A stretch of DNA of 64,000 nucleotides from Planctomycetota bacterium (lineage in GTDB: Bacteria; Planctomycetota; Planctomycetia; Gemmatales; Gemmataceae), in contig JAJXWW010000212.1 in NCBI GenBank assembly GCA_021781415.1, forward strand, positions 51,871 through 115,870, written 5' to 3'. How positions within the stretch are numbered: position 1 is the first letter of the stretch; every line of letters begins with the position of its first letter. Made by a program: the position numbers and the translations under genes. The notes beneath the pieces were generated by a model. That model saw only the letters and a list, made by a program, of their open reading frames with translations, did not search any database and was not told the DNA's origin. Below are positions 25,346-34,388 of the stretch, piece by piece.

Positions 25346-25900
25346 ATGTCGCGTATTGGAAAGCAGCCCGTTGTGATCCCCGCCGGGGTAAAGGTCAAGT
25401 TCACCGACGGCAAGTTGCTTGTCGAAGGAGCTAAGGGGCAGAAACTGGAGTTCGTTCCCCATCGACTCATGCAAGTCGAGGTGGACGAAGCCGGTAAGGT
25501 CGTGAAGGTGGTTCGCCCCGACGACGAGCGACTTTCACGCGCCCTGCACGGTTTGACGCGCAGCTTGATCGCCAACATGATCGAAGGCGTGACCAAGGGC
25601 TACGAGAAGCGCCTGAAGATCGAGGGCATTGGCTATCAGGCCGCGGCCAAGAATAAAGGCGTCGAGTTGACCGTGGGCTATGCCAACCGCGTGTTGATGG
25701 TTCCTCCGGCCGGCGTCACGGTCGATGTGCCGGATCAAACGACGATTGTGATTAAGGGCGCGGACAAGCAGAAGGTAGGCCAATTCGCCGCCGAAGTGCG
25801 CCACGTCCGTCCGCCGGAACCGTATAAGGGCAAGGGCATCCGCTACGAGAACGAACAGGTCCGCCGCAAGGAAGGCAAGTCGTTTGCCAGCGGCGGTTGA
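25346..25900 (+). CDS. rplF: 50S ribosomal protein L6
   Basis: A 184-residue protein: [50 protein letters not shown] and the C-terminal signature [14 protein letters not shown]. Located near the factor-binding site. Normal length. Confidence 0.96.
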   Translation: MSRIGKQPVVIPAGVKVKFTDGKLLVEGAKGQKLEFVPHRLMQVEVDEAGKVVKVVRPDDERLSRALHGLTRSLIANMIEGVTKGYEKRLKIEGIGYQAAAKNKGVELTVGYANRVLMVPPAGVTVDVPDQTTIVIKGADKQKVGQFAAEVRHVRPPEPYKGKGIRYENEQVRRKEGKSFASGG

Positions 25901-25911
25901 GCGAGGCAGAT

Positions 25912-26280
25912 ATGAACGCGCATAAACTGAAACAAGTACAGCGTCTGCGACGACGGCATCACGTTCGCCGCAAGATTGTCGGCACCGTCGAACGACCGCG
26001 CTTGACCGTCTTCCGCAGCTCGAAGCACATTTACGCCCAGTTGATCGACGATCTAACGGGGCAGACATTGGCGTCCGCCAACACTGCCGCTCCCGACATC
26101 AAGAAGGATGTGCCCTACGGTGGGAACATCAAGGCGGCGCAGGCCGTGGGGAAGCGCTTGGCCGAGATGGCCAAAGAGCGCGGCATTCACAAGGCGGCGT
26201 TCGATCGCGGACACTATCGGTATCACGGACGAATCAAGGCGCTGGCCGATGCGGCCCGCGAGGGTGGACTGCAATTTTAG
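25912..26280 (+). CDS. rplR: 50S ribosomal protein L18
   Basis: A 122-residue 5S-binding protein with [32 protein letters not shown], then [17 protein letters not shown] and [22 protein letters not shown] 25912 follows GAGG; the frame is open upstream into the rplF stop (TTG 25897), which is less likely. Confidence 0.95.
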   Translation: MNAHKLKQVQRLRRRHHVRRKIVGTVERPRLTVFRSSKHIYAQLIDDLTGQTLASANTAAPDIKKDVPYGGNIKAAQAVGKRLAEMAKERGIHKAAFDRGHYRYHGRIKALADAAREGGLQF

Positions 26281-26317
26281 TGCCGAGTTTTGAGTGCTAA
26301 TTAAAGACGGCATCGGG

Positions 26318-26345
26318 AACTCAGAACTCAGAACTCAGAACTGAG
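26318..26345 (+). repeat. AACTCAG heptad repeats before rpsE
   Basis: Three perfect AACTCAG units and a fourth AACTGAG fill the rplR-rpsE spacer, ending 8 nt before the rpsE start. This is the clearest example of the heptad family. Confidence 0.8.
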
Positions 26346-26353
26346 AGTGACCT

Positions 26354-26854
26354 ATGGGCAGAGATCGTGGCGAAGGTCGGCAGGACGGAATGGAAGATCG
26401 CGTGGTGAAGATCCGGCGTTGTGCCGCCGTGGTCAAGGGCGGTCGTCGCTTCAGCTTCAACGCGCTGGTCGTGGTCGGCGACAAGCGAGGGCGCGTCGCC
26501 GTCGGTTACGGCAAGGCCAACGAAGTCCCTCCCGCCGTCGAGAAGGCCACCAAGGACGCTCAAGAAACCCTCAAGCGAAGTAAGCGCGTGGCGATGCGCG
26601 GCGACACCATCCCGCACCGCGTCATCGGTAAGTTTGGCGGTAGCCGAGTCATCCTCGTCCCCGCCGGTCCCGGTACGGGCGTGAAGGCCGGCCCCGGCGT
26701 CCGCGACGTATTGGAAGTGTGCGGCATTCACAACATTCTTACCAAGGTTCACGGCAGCGCGAATCCTTTGAATCTCGTCAAGGCGACGATCGAAGGCTTG
26801 ATGCAGCTGAGGACGCGGGAAGACGTGGCCCGCTTGCGAGGAGTCACACTCTAA
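26354..26854 (+). CDS. rpsE: 30S ribosomal protein S5
   Basis: A 166-residue protein with EDRVVKIRRCAAVVKGGRRF at the start (double-stranded-RNA-like domain), VGYGKANEVPPAVEKA, and IPHRVIGKFGGSRVILVPA. No rpmD follows; the stop TAA overlaps the rplO ATG (TAATG), so they are coupled. Confidence 0.96.
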   Translation: MGRDRGEGRQDGMEDRVVKIRRCAAVVKGGRRFSFNALVVVGDKRGRVAVGYGKANEVPPAVEKATKDAQETLKRSKRVAMRGDTIPHRVIGKFGGSRVILVPAGPGTGVKAGPGVRDVLEVCGIHNILTKVHGSANPLNLVKATIEGLMQLRTREDVARLRGVTL

Positions 26855-27354
26855 TGGATCTCAGTCAAGTACACGTCGGCGTGCATAAGCTGCGGCAGAA
26901 AAAGCGCGTCGGTCGCGGGGTCGGCAGCGGCCACGGCAAGACCGCCTCTCGCGGTCACAAGGGCCAATGGGCCAGCGCCGGCGCGAAGAAGCCCGCCGTC
27001 ATGTTTGAAGGTGGGCAGATGCAGCTGTTCCGCCGCATCCCCAAGCGCGGCTTCAGCCACGCCACTTGGGACAAATACTACCACGTCGTCAATGTCGGCG
27101 ATCTCAACTGCTTCAACGATGGCGACACCGTCGATGCCGAGGCCTTGCGCCGACTTGGCCTAGCCAAGGGACCGGCGGATGGAGTACGAATCTTGGGTAC
27201 TGGCGAGTTGACGAAGAAGTTGACGGTGCGCGCACATCACTTTTCCAAGTCGGCTGGGGAAAAGATCGCGGCGCGCGGTGGTGTCGCCGAGGTTATCCCA
27301 CCTCCCAAGAAGCCGAAACGAAACAAGATGAAAACCAAGACGCCGCCAGCGTAA
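26854..27354 (+). CDS. rplO: 50S ribosomal protein L15
   Basis: A 166-residue protein: RVGRGVGSGHGKTASRGHKG and FEGGQMQLFRRIPKRGFSH in the N-part, and ILGTGELTKKLTVRAHHFSK then GGVAEVI in the C-part. The tail is Lys/Pro-rich. It starts on the rpsE stop. The usual rpmD between the two genes is missing. Confidence 0.95.
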   Translation: MDLSQVHVGVHKLRQKKRVGRGVGSGHGKTASRGHKGQWASAGAKKPAVMFEGGQMQLFRRIPKRGFSHATWDKYYHVVNVGDLNCFNDGDTVDAEALRRLGLAKGPADGVRILGTGELTKKLTVRAHHFSKSAGEKIAARGGVAEVIPPPKKPKRNKMKTKTPPA

Positions 27355-27502
27355 GGCGTCAGGGAGACGAAAGGCGGAAGGAATCGGACGGCCATCGCCT
27401 CTCCGCCGCGTTCGTTCATGGGCAGACGAGGACCGTTCGTCGATCGGGCTTTATATGCCTTGAGCCACGGACGGCTCTCGGGCACCTGCGAGGAGTTGCG
27501 AT

Positions 27503-28993
27503 ATGCGGAAGCAAAATCCCTATCTGATTGGTGCCGGCGTTCTCGTCGCACTCTTTCTCGTTCTGCTGCTGATGATGAGTTGGCCCTACGCGGCCATCGT
27601 CACCGTTTCGTCGGCTGTCCTCGCGTTTCTCCTCTATCGCGGCAAGATCAAGGCGATCTTTACCATCCCCGAGTTGCGGCAGAAAATCCTGCTGACGCTG
27701 CTGTTTCTGGCCATCTATCGCATCGGCTTCGCCATCCCCCTGCCGTTCGTCGATCAGTCGAAGATGACCGCGTCCTTGGGCGCGGGCGGAGCGCTGGGCA
27801 ACGTCCTGAACTTCGTCTCCATGTTCTCCGGAGGCAACCTCAGCCACGCCACCGTCTTCGGACTAGGCATCATGCCCTATATCTCCGCCTCGATTATCTT
27901 CCAACTTCTCGCCGCCGTTTATCCCCCGCTCGAAAAACTTCAGAAAGAGGGCGAGAGCGGCCGCAAGAAGATCAACGAGTACACGCGCTACGCCACCGTG
28001 GCCATCTGCCTGTTCCAAGCGTTCATGTACGTCCAACTCATCATGGACCCGACCCAACAAGGATGGGGTTTGGATGGCTACCGCGATAGCACCCTCTGTT
28101 GGATTTCCATGGTCGTCACGCTGTCGTGCGGCACCATCTTCCTCATGTGGCTGGGCGAACAGATCGACGAATACGGCATCGGCAACGGTATTAGTCTGAT
28201 TATTATGGCCGGTATCGTGGCTCGCATCCCGGCGGCCACGCAAAGCCTCTTCTTCGAGAACAACCACTTCAAAGATTCCGTCTTCACACTCGGCGGCGGA
28301 AGCGGCGGGCGCGACATGAGCTTCGAGAAACTGGTAGTCCTCATCGTCCTGTTCGTCACGGTCGTGGTTGCCGTCATCGCCATCACCAAGGCGCAGCGGC
28401 GCATCAAAACGCAGTCGGCCAAGCACGTTCGCGGTCGCCGCGTATTCGGCGGCACCAGTCAATGGCTGCCTCTGCGCGTCAATCAAGCCGGAGTCATGCC
28501 CGTCATCTTCGCCAGCAGCTTGCTCGTCGTCCCCTACTTTGTGTTCGGCGCGTTGGCCAACGCCACCGATTGGCGCTGGGCGCTGTTCCTCAAAGAGACT
28601 TTTGTGCGCCAGGGCTATTGGTACACGATCATGTTCATCGCCCTGATCTACGTCTTCTGCTACTTCTGGACGGCGATGATGTTCAACCCCAAGGACATGG
28701 CCACCAATTTGAAAGACAACGGCAGTTTCATCCCCGGTTATCGCCCCGGCAAGCGAACGGCGGAATATCTCGAACGAGTGATGATCCGCATTACCTACGT
28801 CGGAGCGGCCTTCTTGGCCATCATCGCCGTGATTCCGACCATTATCACCAACACCATGAACGTCGATCCCAACGTGGCCAGCTTCTACGGCGGCACGGGC
28901 CTGTTGATCGTCATCAGTGTCGCGCTCGATTTGGTCCAGAAGATTAACAGTCATTTGGTCATGCGCAACTATCCGGGACTGACCGACGATTGA
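27503..28993 (+). CDS. secY: Protein translocase subunit SecY with N-terminal extension
   Basis: The channel subunit of the Sec translocase, 496 residues against about 430-445 usual. The canonical start (IFTIPELRQKILLTL) appears only at about residue 52; before it are two predicted helices (about 7-25 and 28-45). The rest is normal: SMFSGGNLSHATVFGLGIMP for the plug region, then GIGNGISLIIMAGIVARIP, LPLRVNQAGVMPVIFASS and GSFIPGYRPGKRTAEYL. GAGGAG precedes the ATG 27503. It follows rplO after a 148-bp spacer with no repeat recognised. Confidence 0.95.
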   Translation: MRKQNPYLIGAGVLVALFLVLLLMMSWPYAAIVTVSSAVLAFLLYRGKIKAIFTIPELRQKILLTLLFLAIYRIGFAIPLPFVDQSKMTASLGAGGALGNVLNFVSMFSGGNLSHATVFGLGIMPYISASIIFQLLAAVYPPLEKLQKEGESGRKKINEYTRYATVAICLFQAFMYVQLIMDPTQQGWGLDGYRDSTLCWISMVVTLSCGTIFLMWLGEQIDEYGIGNGISLIIMAGIVARIPAATQSLFFENNHFKDSVFTLGGGSGGRDMSFEKLVVLIVLFVTVVVAVIAITKAQRRIKTQSAKHVRGRRVFGGTSQWLPLRVNQAGVMPVIFASSLLVVPYFVFGALANATDWRWALFLKETFVRQGYWYTIMFIALIYVFCYFWTAMMFNPKDMATNLKDNGSFIPGYRPGKRTAEYLERVMIRITYVGAAFLAIIAVIPTIITNTMNVDPNVASFYGGTGLLIVISVALDLVQKINSHLVMRNYPGLTDD

Positions 28994-29150
28994 GTGAGCC
29001 TGCTCTCCCCCCTTGCTTACGGAATTGTAATTCTGGAGAATGATCCGTGAAGATCTTGGACCGAGGTTTGTCGCCTCGGTCGTCGCCTTTTGCAATGCGT
29101 GTGCTGCCCCGTCCGTCCGAGGTCGGCTGGGTGGCGAAACGGGGCCACCC

Positions 29151-29819
29151 ATGCGTCTGATTCTTCTCGGTCCTCCAGGCTGCGGCAAAGGAACCCAGGC
29201 TCAGCTGTTGTGTGCGCGCAACGGGCTGGAACACATCGGTACCGGCGACATTCTCCGCCAAGCCATCCAACAGCAGACACCCGCCGGCGTGCGCGCCCAT
29301 CCGTTCGTCGAAAAGGGATTGCTGGTACCGGATTCCCTGGTGAACGATGTGATTGCCGAACGCTTCAACCTCGGCGATCCCCCGGAACGCTTCGTGATGG
29401 ACGGCTATCCGCGCACGCTAGCGCAAGCCGCCGCCTTCGACCAGGTGCTGCGGCAAAACTTCCTCGACCTCACGGCGGTAATTTTGCTGCATGTGAGCGA
29501 CGAAGAGATCATCGCGCGAGTCAGCGAGCGTTGGAGTTGTCCCAAGCCCGGCTGCAAGGCGACCTACCACACCACGAGCAAGCCCACGAAGGCGACGGGC
29601 ATCTGCGATTCGTGTGGCACGAGGCTCATTCAGCGCGAAGACGACCGGCCCGAGACGGTTCGCGCGCGTCTGGTTGTGTATCATGGCAACACGGAGGCGC
29701 TCGTGGGGCACTACCGCGCTCAGAAGCTGCTGCACGAAGTGGCGGGACAGGGGCCGATTGAGGAGGTGTATGCCAGCGTCATGAAAATCTTGAATGGTCA
29801 GGCGGGACGCAAGTGTTAA
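29151..29819 (+). CDS. adk: Adenylate kinase
   Basis: Makes ADP from ATP and AMP. The 222-residue protein has the P-loop GPPGCGKGTQ, FVMDGYPRTLAQAAAF, and a LID domain with four cysteines (CPKPGCKATYH, then CDSCG), a zinc-bearing LID type. ATG 29151 starts the classical MRLILLGPPG; earlier open sequence is not conserved. Its stop overlaps the map start by 7 bp. Confidence 0.95.
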   Translation: MRLILLGPPGCGKGTQAQLLCARNGLEHIGTGDILRQAIQQQTPAGVRAHPFVEKGLLVPDSLVNDVIAERFNLGDPPERFVMDGYPRTLAQAAAFDQVLRQNFLDLTAVILLHVSDEEIIARVSERWSCPKPGCKATYHTTSKPTKATGICDSCGTRLIQREDDRPETVRARLVVYHGNTEALVGHYRAQKLLHEVAGQGPIEEVYASVMKILNGQAGRKC

Positions 29820-30625
29820 GGACGTTTTTTCCTCAAAAGCCGGAACTCAAATCGCCTCGTGAAATCGCTCTGATGCGCGAGGCCGGCAAAGTTGTCGCCG
29901 AGGCATTGCGGCTCTGCCGGAGCATGGCCAATCCCGGCGTCAAAACCATCGAGATCGACCGGGCCGTTGAGGAATTGTACGCTGCGCGCGGAGCCATGCC
30001 TCTGTTCAAGGGCTATGCCGGCCGCGTGCCGTTTCCGGCGGTAACGTGCCTCTCGATCAACGAGCAAATCGTTCATGGCATTCCCGGTCAACGTGCCGTG
30101 CGCGAGGGCGATTTATTGAAAATCGACACGGCATGCAAACTCAACGGCTGGTGTGCCGACGCGGCCATTACGGTGGAGGTCGGCCAGGTCAGCGCGGAGA
30201 AGCGACGCCTCGTCGAGATCGGCGAACGGGTACTGAAAACGGCGATGATCGAGATGTCGCGCCGTCGCTGGTGGTCGGAGGTGGCCGGACACATGCAGCG
30301 CGTGGCGGAGTCGGCCGGTTATAGCGTGGTAACGCAGTACGTCGGCCACGGCATCGGCCGCGTCATGCACGAAAACCCGCAGGTTCCGAACTTCGTCAAC
30401 CGCGAGTTGCGCAAGCACGATTTTCGTCTCGAAGAAGGGCTGGTGCTGGCCGTCGAGCCGATGGTCAACATGGGCCGAGGCGATACGGAGATCCAGCGCG
30501 ATCATTGGACCGTCGTTACCCGCGACGGCTTGCCCAGCGTCCACGTCGAACACACTTTGGCCATCATGCGCGAAGGCATCTACGTCGTCACCGCCGACGA
30601 GGAAACGCTCATCCCGCGCGCGTGA
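29813..30625 (+). CDS. map: Methionine aminopeptidase, type I
   Basis: Removes the initiator methionine. The 270-residue pita-bread enzyme has the full metal set: VHGIPG histidine, the two aspartates in LLKIDTACKL and WCADAAIT, GHGIGRVMHE histidine, VLAVEPMV and VHVEHTLAI glutamates. The GTG at 29813 overlaps the adk stop and is the likely start. The residue before the second Asp is Ala within CAD in place of the usual HGD. Confidence 0.94.
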   Translation: MLRTFFPQKPELKSPREIALMREAGKVVAEALRLCRSMANPGVKTIEIDRAVEELYAARGAMPLFKGYAGRVPFPAVTCLSINEQIVHGIPGQRAVREGDLLKIDTACKLNGWCADAAITVEVGQVSAEKRRLVEIGERVLKTAMIEMSRRRWWSEVAGHMQRVAESAGYSVVTQYVGHGIGRVMHENPQVPNFVNRELRKHDFRLEEGLVLAVEPMVNMGRGDTEIQRDHWTVVTRDGLPSVHVEHTLAIMREGIYVVTADEETLIPRA

Positions 30626-30659
30626 ACCAGGCTCCTCACCCGCTCCCTATCCAGACGGC

Positions 30660-30950
30660 TCACGCTTTCTCGGAGTGACCGTTGGTCTTGAGGCATCGCC
30701 GCAACGCTTCCAGCGTCTCCGAAGAGAGTCCGTGGAGAACATCCTCCGCCGATAGCCCCTTGAGACGCTCTTCGACCGGCAGACGCTTGCGAAGCTCTTC
30801 CGCCGGTAGTCCTTTGAGTCGTTCTTCCGCCGGTAGTCCTTTCAGGCGTTCTTCGGCCGGCAGAGTGTCCAGAAGATCCTTGATGCTCTGGCGAACGAAT
30901 TCTTGCAGCTTATCGGGCATGTCCGGTTCCTCTCGATACGCTTTGAACCG
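30660..30950 (-). pseudogene. Duplicated 3' fragment of the Rpn-like gene
   Basis: This repeats the C-terminus of the next upstream gene (31009-31818) almost base for base, from FKAYREEPDMPDKLQEF to the last residues. It contains four LPAEERLKG-type 27-bp units (about 30756-30863) where the intact gene has one. An ATG at 30920 after GAGG could make an 86-residue product, so expression is not excluded. Between this fragment and the intact gene are about 60 bp of unalignable sequence. Confidence 0.65.
30756..30863 (-). repeat. 27-bp coding minisatellite
   Basis: Four tandem 27-nt units, each encoding a 9-residue LPAEERLKG-like repeat on the minus strand, occupy this stretch. The intact paralog just upstream carries only one unit, so copy number has changed after the duplication. 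Confidence 0.8.
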
Positions 30951-31008
30951 TTCCGATCGTAACCTGCTGATATCCCACCCATATCCGTTCGACGATTCTC
31001 GCCATGGG

Positions 31009-31818
31009 CTATCCGTTGCCTTCTTCCGAGCCAGTTGTTTTTGTCGAATGACCGTTGGTCTTGAGGCATCGCCGTAATGCCTCCAGCGTCTCCGGAGAGA
31101 GTCCGTGGAGTACATCCTCCGCCGATAGCCCCTTGAGGCGCTCTTCGACCGGCAGAGTGTCCAAAAGATCCTTGATGCTCTGGCGAACGAATTCTTGCAG
31201 CTTATCGGGCATGTCCGGTTCCTCCCTATACGCTTTGAACAATTCGTATAATAGCGTGCTGGTCTCGCGCGCGTGAGGGCGATAGCGATCGCGCCCGAAC
31301 CGAAGTAACTCTTCGCGGGCACTGAACAAGTGTAGCATGGCATTGTGGTCCTGCAACGGCAACTGATTCACCACAATAATGCGAATCCGCAGCGCCAATC
31401 CTCGCACCTCGTAGACACCGTCGCGCACGGGTTCCAACTCGACTTGCTGTGCCAGGTTGTGTGGGAATCGAGCGCAGACAGCGAACAGGCGAAAATCTTC
31501 GAGTGGAAGCAACGCTTGCAACGACGGGCCAATCTGCTTTCGATAGTTGACGAAGTGTCCAATCAACTCCCACAGCGACCAGGCGTCGAGCGCTTCTTGG
31601 TGCGACTTAAAGGTTATCAGATTGTGAGCGACCAATACCTCGAACCCATCGGGCAGCAATCGGGGCAAGGGCTCGGTCCCCTTGCGGATGAGGACGAGAT
31701 CGAGAAACTGCATCTTCATCGACAAGTCCAATTCCGTCTCGACCTCAATGGACGTACCTTGGAAGAAGTCGATCCAAGACAAACCGAACAGACGATGGAG
31801 CGGCCGGATCTCGCTCAC
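31009..31818 (-). CDS. Rpn/PD-(D/E)XK-like protein coupled to obg
   Basis: A 269-residue protein. The N-terminal domain shows a pattern resembling PD-(D/E)XK-type proteins of the Rpn/YhgA group: IEVETELDLSMKMQFLDLVL, then HNLITFKSHQEALDAWSL and a helix with ELIGHFVNYRKQ. The catalytic E-x-K is not clear (TFK). The C-terminus carries LPVEERLKGLSAEDVL and SPETLEALRR, a region with a variable 9-residue repeat in relatives. It starts at GTG 31818 in a GTGA overlap with obg, so translation is coupled. Its function in planctomycetes is unknown. Confidence 0.65.
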   Translation of the reverse strand: MSEIRPLHRLFGLSWIDFFQGTSIEVETELDLSMKMQFLDLVLIRKGTEPLPRLLPDGFEVLVAHNLITFKSHQEALDAWSLWELIGHFVNYRKQIGPSLQALLPLEDFRLFAVCARFPHNLAQQVELEPVRDGVYEVRGLALRIRIIVVNQLPLQDHNAMLHLFSAREELLRFGRDRYRPHARETSTLLYELFKAYREEPDMPDKLQEFVRQSIKDLLDTLPVEERLKGLSAEDVLHGLSPETLEALRRCLKTNGHSTKTTGSEEGNG

Positions 31819-32837
31819 GTTCGCTCCAAGGCATTGTACTCGGATCGTTCGTCCCGATGCAACCGCTCGACCGCCGTTCGCACCAAATCGGCCAAGCCTT
31901 GCCCCGTAGCCGCCGACAGCGCCAGGACGGGACGCCCCAACTCTTCTTCCAGCCGTCGCCGTACTTCCGCGCTGCCGGTGAGTTCGGCCTTGCTGACGGC
32001 CACGATCTCCGACTTTTCGGCGAGCGCGTGGCCGTGCAGTTCGAGTTCGCGGCGAATGGTTCGATAATTGCGCAGAGGATCGCCGCCATCCACCGGCATC
32101 GGTTCGACCAAATGCACGAGAACGCGCGTCCGTTCGACGTGGCGCAAAAACTCGTGTCCCAAGCCGATGCCGCTGTGCGCGCCTTCGATCAGTCCGGGCA
32201 GATCGGCGAGAACGAAGGCGCGTTCGCCGCCGATCGTTACCAGGCCGAGATTGGGAAACTTGGTGGTGAACGGATAGTCGGCAATTTCCGGATGAGCCTG
32301 GGAGAGACGACTGAGCAGGGTGGATTTGCCGGCGTTGGGCAAGCCGATGAGTCCCACGTCGGCGATAACCTTGAGTTCGAGAACGATCCAGCGTTCCTCT
32401 CCCGGCGTGCCCGGCTGTGTCTCGCGCGGGGCGCGATTGGTGGCCGAGGCGAACGCCTTATTGCCGCGTCCACCGCGTCCGCCGCGCGCCGCGATCACCT
32501 GCTCGTCGGCTTCCTTGAGATCGCGGAGCAGGTTGCCTCGGTCGCGGTCGTAGACGAGCGTTCCCGGCGGCACGGAGAGGACCAACTCGGAGGCGCGTCG
32601 TCCGTGGCAGTTATCCGGCCCGCCGCGTCCGCCCGCCGGCGCGCGCCAATGTTTGCGATTGACGATCTCGGCCAAGCTGTCGGTTCCGGCCACGGCGCGG
32701 ATCACGACATCGCCGCCGTCGCCGCCATCGCCGCCGTCCGGCCCACCTTTGGGCACATACTTTTCGCGCCGAAAGCTACAGCAGCCCGCGCCGCCGTCGC
32801 CGCCCTTCACAAACACTGTCACCCGATCGACAAACAT
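31815..32837 (-). CDS. obg: Ribosome-associated GTPase Obg/CgtA
   Basis: A 340-residue GTPase acting in 50S assembly and stress control. The Obg fold has glycine-rich GGDGGAGCCSFRREKYVP and GGPDGGDGGDGGDV at the start; the G domain has GLPNAGKSTLL (G1), DLPGLIEGAHSGIGLG (G3) and NKxD replaced by AVSKAEL (G4). There is no C-terminal OCT domain beyond about residue 335, as in many bacteria. An ATG 32837 with a GGCGGAG-like sequence is a fair start. The stop overlaps the next gene by 4 bp. Confidence 0.93.
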   Translation of the reverse strand: MFVDRVTVFVKGGDGGAGCCSFRREKYVPKGGPDGGDGGDGGDVVIRAVAGTDSLAEIVNRKHWRAPAGGRGGPDNCHGRRASELVLSVPPGTLVYDRDRGNLLRDLKEADEQVIAARGGRGGRGNKAFASATNRAPRETQPGTPGEERWIVLELKVIADVGLIGLPNAGKSTLLSRLSQAHPEIADYPFTTKFPNLGLVTIGGERAFVLADLPGLIEGAHSGIGLGHEFLRHVERTRVLVHLVEPMPVDGGDPLRNYRTIRRELELHGHALAEKSEIVAVSKAELTGSAEVRRRLEEELGRPVLALSAATGQGLADLVRTAVERLHRDERSEYNALERT

Positions 32838-33021
32838 GGTTCTCCGCCGTTAGAGTCGTGGTCCGTCCTCGTCTCCCTGTTTTTATGATACGGAGACGGC
32901 GAGCGGGATGGTGTTTTGGTAGGATAGCAAGACTCGACGTTCGGTTTCTCCGCGTCATTTTTTGCCCGGCGGGGAATAAATCGCCTCGACGCGGGTTCTA
33001 ATGATTAGAGGGACGTGCATC

Positions 33022-33624
33022 ATGGGTAAACCCGGCAGTCCACAAGCGATGCAGCGGCTAGTTGAGGACTATTACGTCCCGCTGTATCGCTACGCCTATC
33101 GCCTGTCCGGCTCGACCGCCGACGCCGAGGATCTCACGCAAGAAGCGTTCTGCAAGGCGCAGTTTAACTACGGCCAACTCCGCGATGCGTCGCGCGCCCG
33201 TCCGTGGTTGTTCAGCATCTTGCGCAACGCCTATCTGCATCGCGTTCGCGCCGAACGCCAGCAGGCTTGCGTTTCCTTGGACAATCTCGACGATGTGCCC
33301 GAGCGATTGCCCGACGCCCTGCCGGACATCGATCCGGAACGGTTGCAGCGCGCGCTCAATGAATTGCCGGAAGTATTTCGGACGCCCATTATTCTGTACT
33401 ATTTCGAGGATTTTGGTTATCGAGACATCGCCGAGCAGATGGATCTGCCGATCGGAACCGTCATGTCTCGTTTGGCGCGGGCCAAGGTTCATTTACGCGC
33501 CCGGCTAGTGGAGCCGAGCGTGTCCTCTCCCTCTATCCTCTCTCCCTCAAGGGGAGCGGAAGATCGGATGAGAGAAGTAACCGCCAATGGCCGTGCCCCC
33601 CGGAGGGCGACCGATGGATTGTAA
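33022..33624 (+). CDS. ECF-type RNA polymerase sigma factor
   Basis: A 200-residue sigma-70 family ECF factor. Region 2 has LVEDYYVPLYRYAYRLSGS and AEDLTQEAFCKA; region 4 has LNELPEVFRTPIILYY, then the helix-turn-helix (YRDIAEQMDLPIGTVMSRLA). The ATG 33022 follows GAGGG; an ATG at 33001 is possible. The C-terminal tail (about 170-200) is low-complexity and overlaps the next gene, its likely anti-sigma factor, by 11 bp. Confidence 0.92.
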   Translation: MGKPGSPQAMQRLVEDYYVPLYRYAYRLSGSTADAEDLTQEAFCKAQFNYGQLRDASRARPWLFSILRNAYLHRVRAERQQACVSLDNLDDVPERLPDALPDIDPERLQRALNELPEVFRTPIILYYFEDFGYRDIAEQMDLPIGTVMSRLARAKVHLRARLVEPSVSSPSILSPSRGAEDRMREVTANGRAPRRATDGL

Positions 33625-34357
33625 AACCGCCCGACTGTTGCTCGATTTCGCGCGTCCGCAAGCGCGCGAACTGGAAGCGGAAGAGGTCGAGGCGCTCGAC
33701 GATCATCTCGACCGTTGTTCCGATTGCCACAGTCTGGCATGCGACGAACGCCAACTCGACGAGTGCATCGGCAGGGCCATGCGCCAGGTCGAGATTCCCG
33801 TCGGTTTGTACGAGCAAGTGGCGGCGCGGCTCGAGTCGGAGCGGGGCGAATGGCAGCGACAGCGCTTCGCCCGCGCCGCGCGCTGGACCGCCGCCGCCGC
33901 CGTCGTTTTGGTCCTCGGCTGGGGCGCGAGTTATTGGCTGATAGAGCGCCTCCCCTCCCCCATCGATCCGCAGCGCGTGGTCGAGTCGATCACCAACGAC
34001 GCCGCCGAAGATCCGCGCGTCGTGGCCGAAAATGCGCTGCGGCGTATGGGCGTGAACGCGCCGTTGTCGATGCAGCTCAATTACAACTTGTTGATCGCAC
34101 CGCCGATGGAGGGGGAGTTGCCCGGCTATCCCGGCCGTAAAGTGCCCGTGCTTCTCTTCGAGCGCGGCGGTCGGCGTGCCGCGGTCTACCTCGTCAAGGA
34201 AAGAACCATTCCCGCCGATGCCGCCGAACTAACCGGCAGTGCCACCTACAAAGCCGAACTATTGCCTCGTTCGCAAGGCGAAAACTATCGCTTCCTCGTC
34301 ATCCACAACGGCGACAATCTCGAATGGCTCGGCCCGCCCGAACCCCCCACATCGTGA
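33614..34357 (+). CDS. Membrane zinc-finger anti-sigma factor
   Basis: A 247-residue protein beginning MDCKTARLLLDF, with a zinc-finger HC2 motif (DDHLDRCSDC, H-x3-C-x2-C), one membrane helix (about 98-117, AAAAVVLVLGWGASYWLIE) and an extracytoplasmic C-domain of about 130 residues (GVNAPLSMQLNYNLLI). GGAGG precedes the ATG. By position and motif it should hold the ECF factor at 33022-33624 inactive until an envelope signal is sensed. Confidence 0.82.
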   Translation: MDCKTARLLLDFARPQARELEAEEVEALDDHLDRCSDCHSLACDERQLDECIGRAMRQVEIPVGLYEQVAARLESERGEWQRQRFARAARWTAAAAVVLVLGWGASYWLIERLPSPIDPQRVVESITNDAAEDPRVVAENALRRMGVNAPLSMQLNYNLLIAPPMEGELPGYPGRKVPVLLFERGGRRAAVYLVKERTIPADAAELTGSATYKAELLPRSQGENYRFLVIHNGDNLEWLGPPEPPTS

Positions 34358-34388
34358 GAGCGGCTTTCCCGCGGAGCGCGCACACATA

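Noticed and set aside
27863..29188. A 441-aa minus-strand frame over secY and adk
   Set aside because: It is antisense to two clear housekeeping genes and is made of Asp/His/Arg-rich low-complexity sequence.
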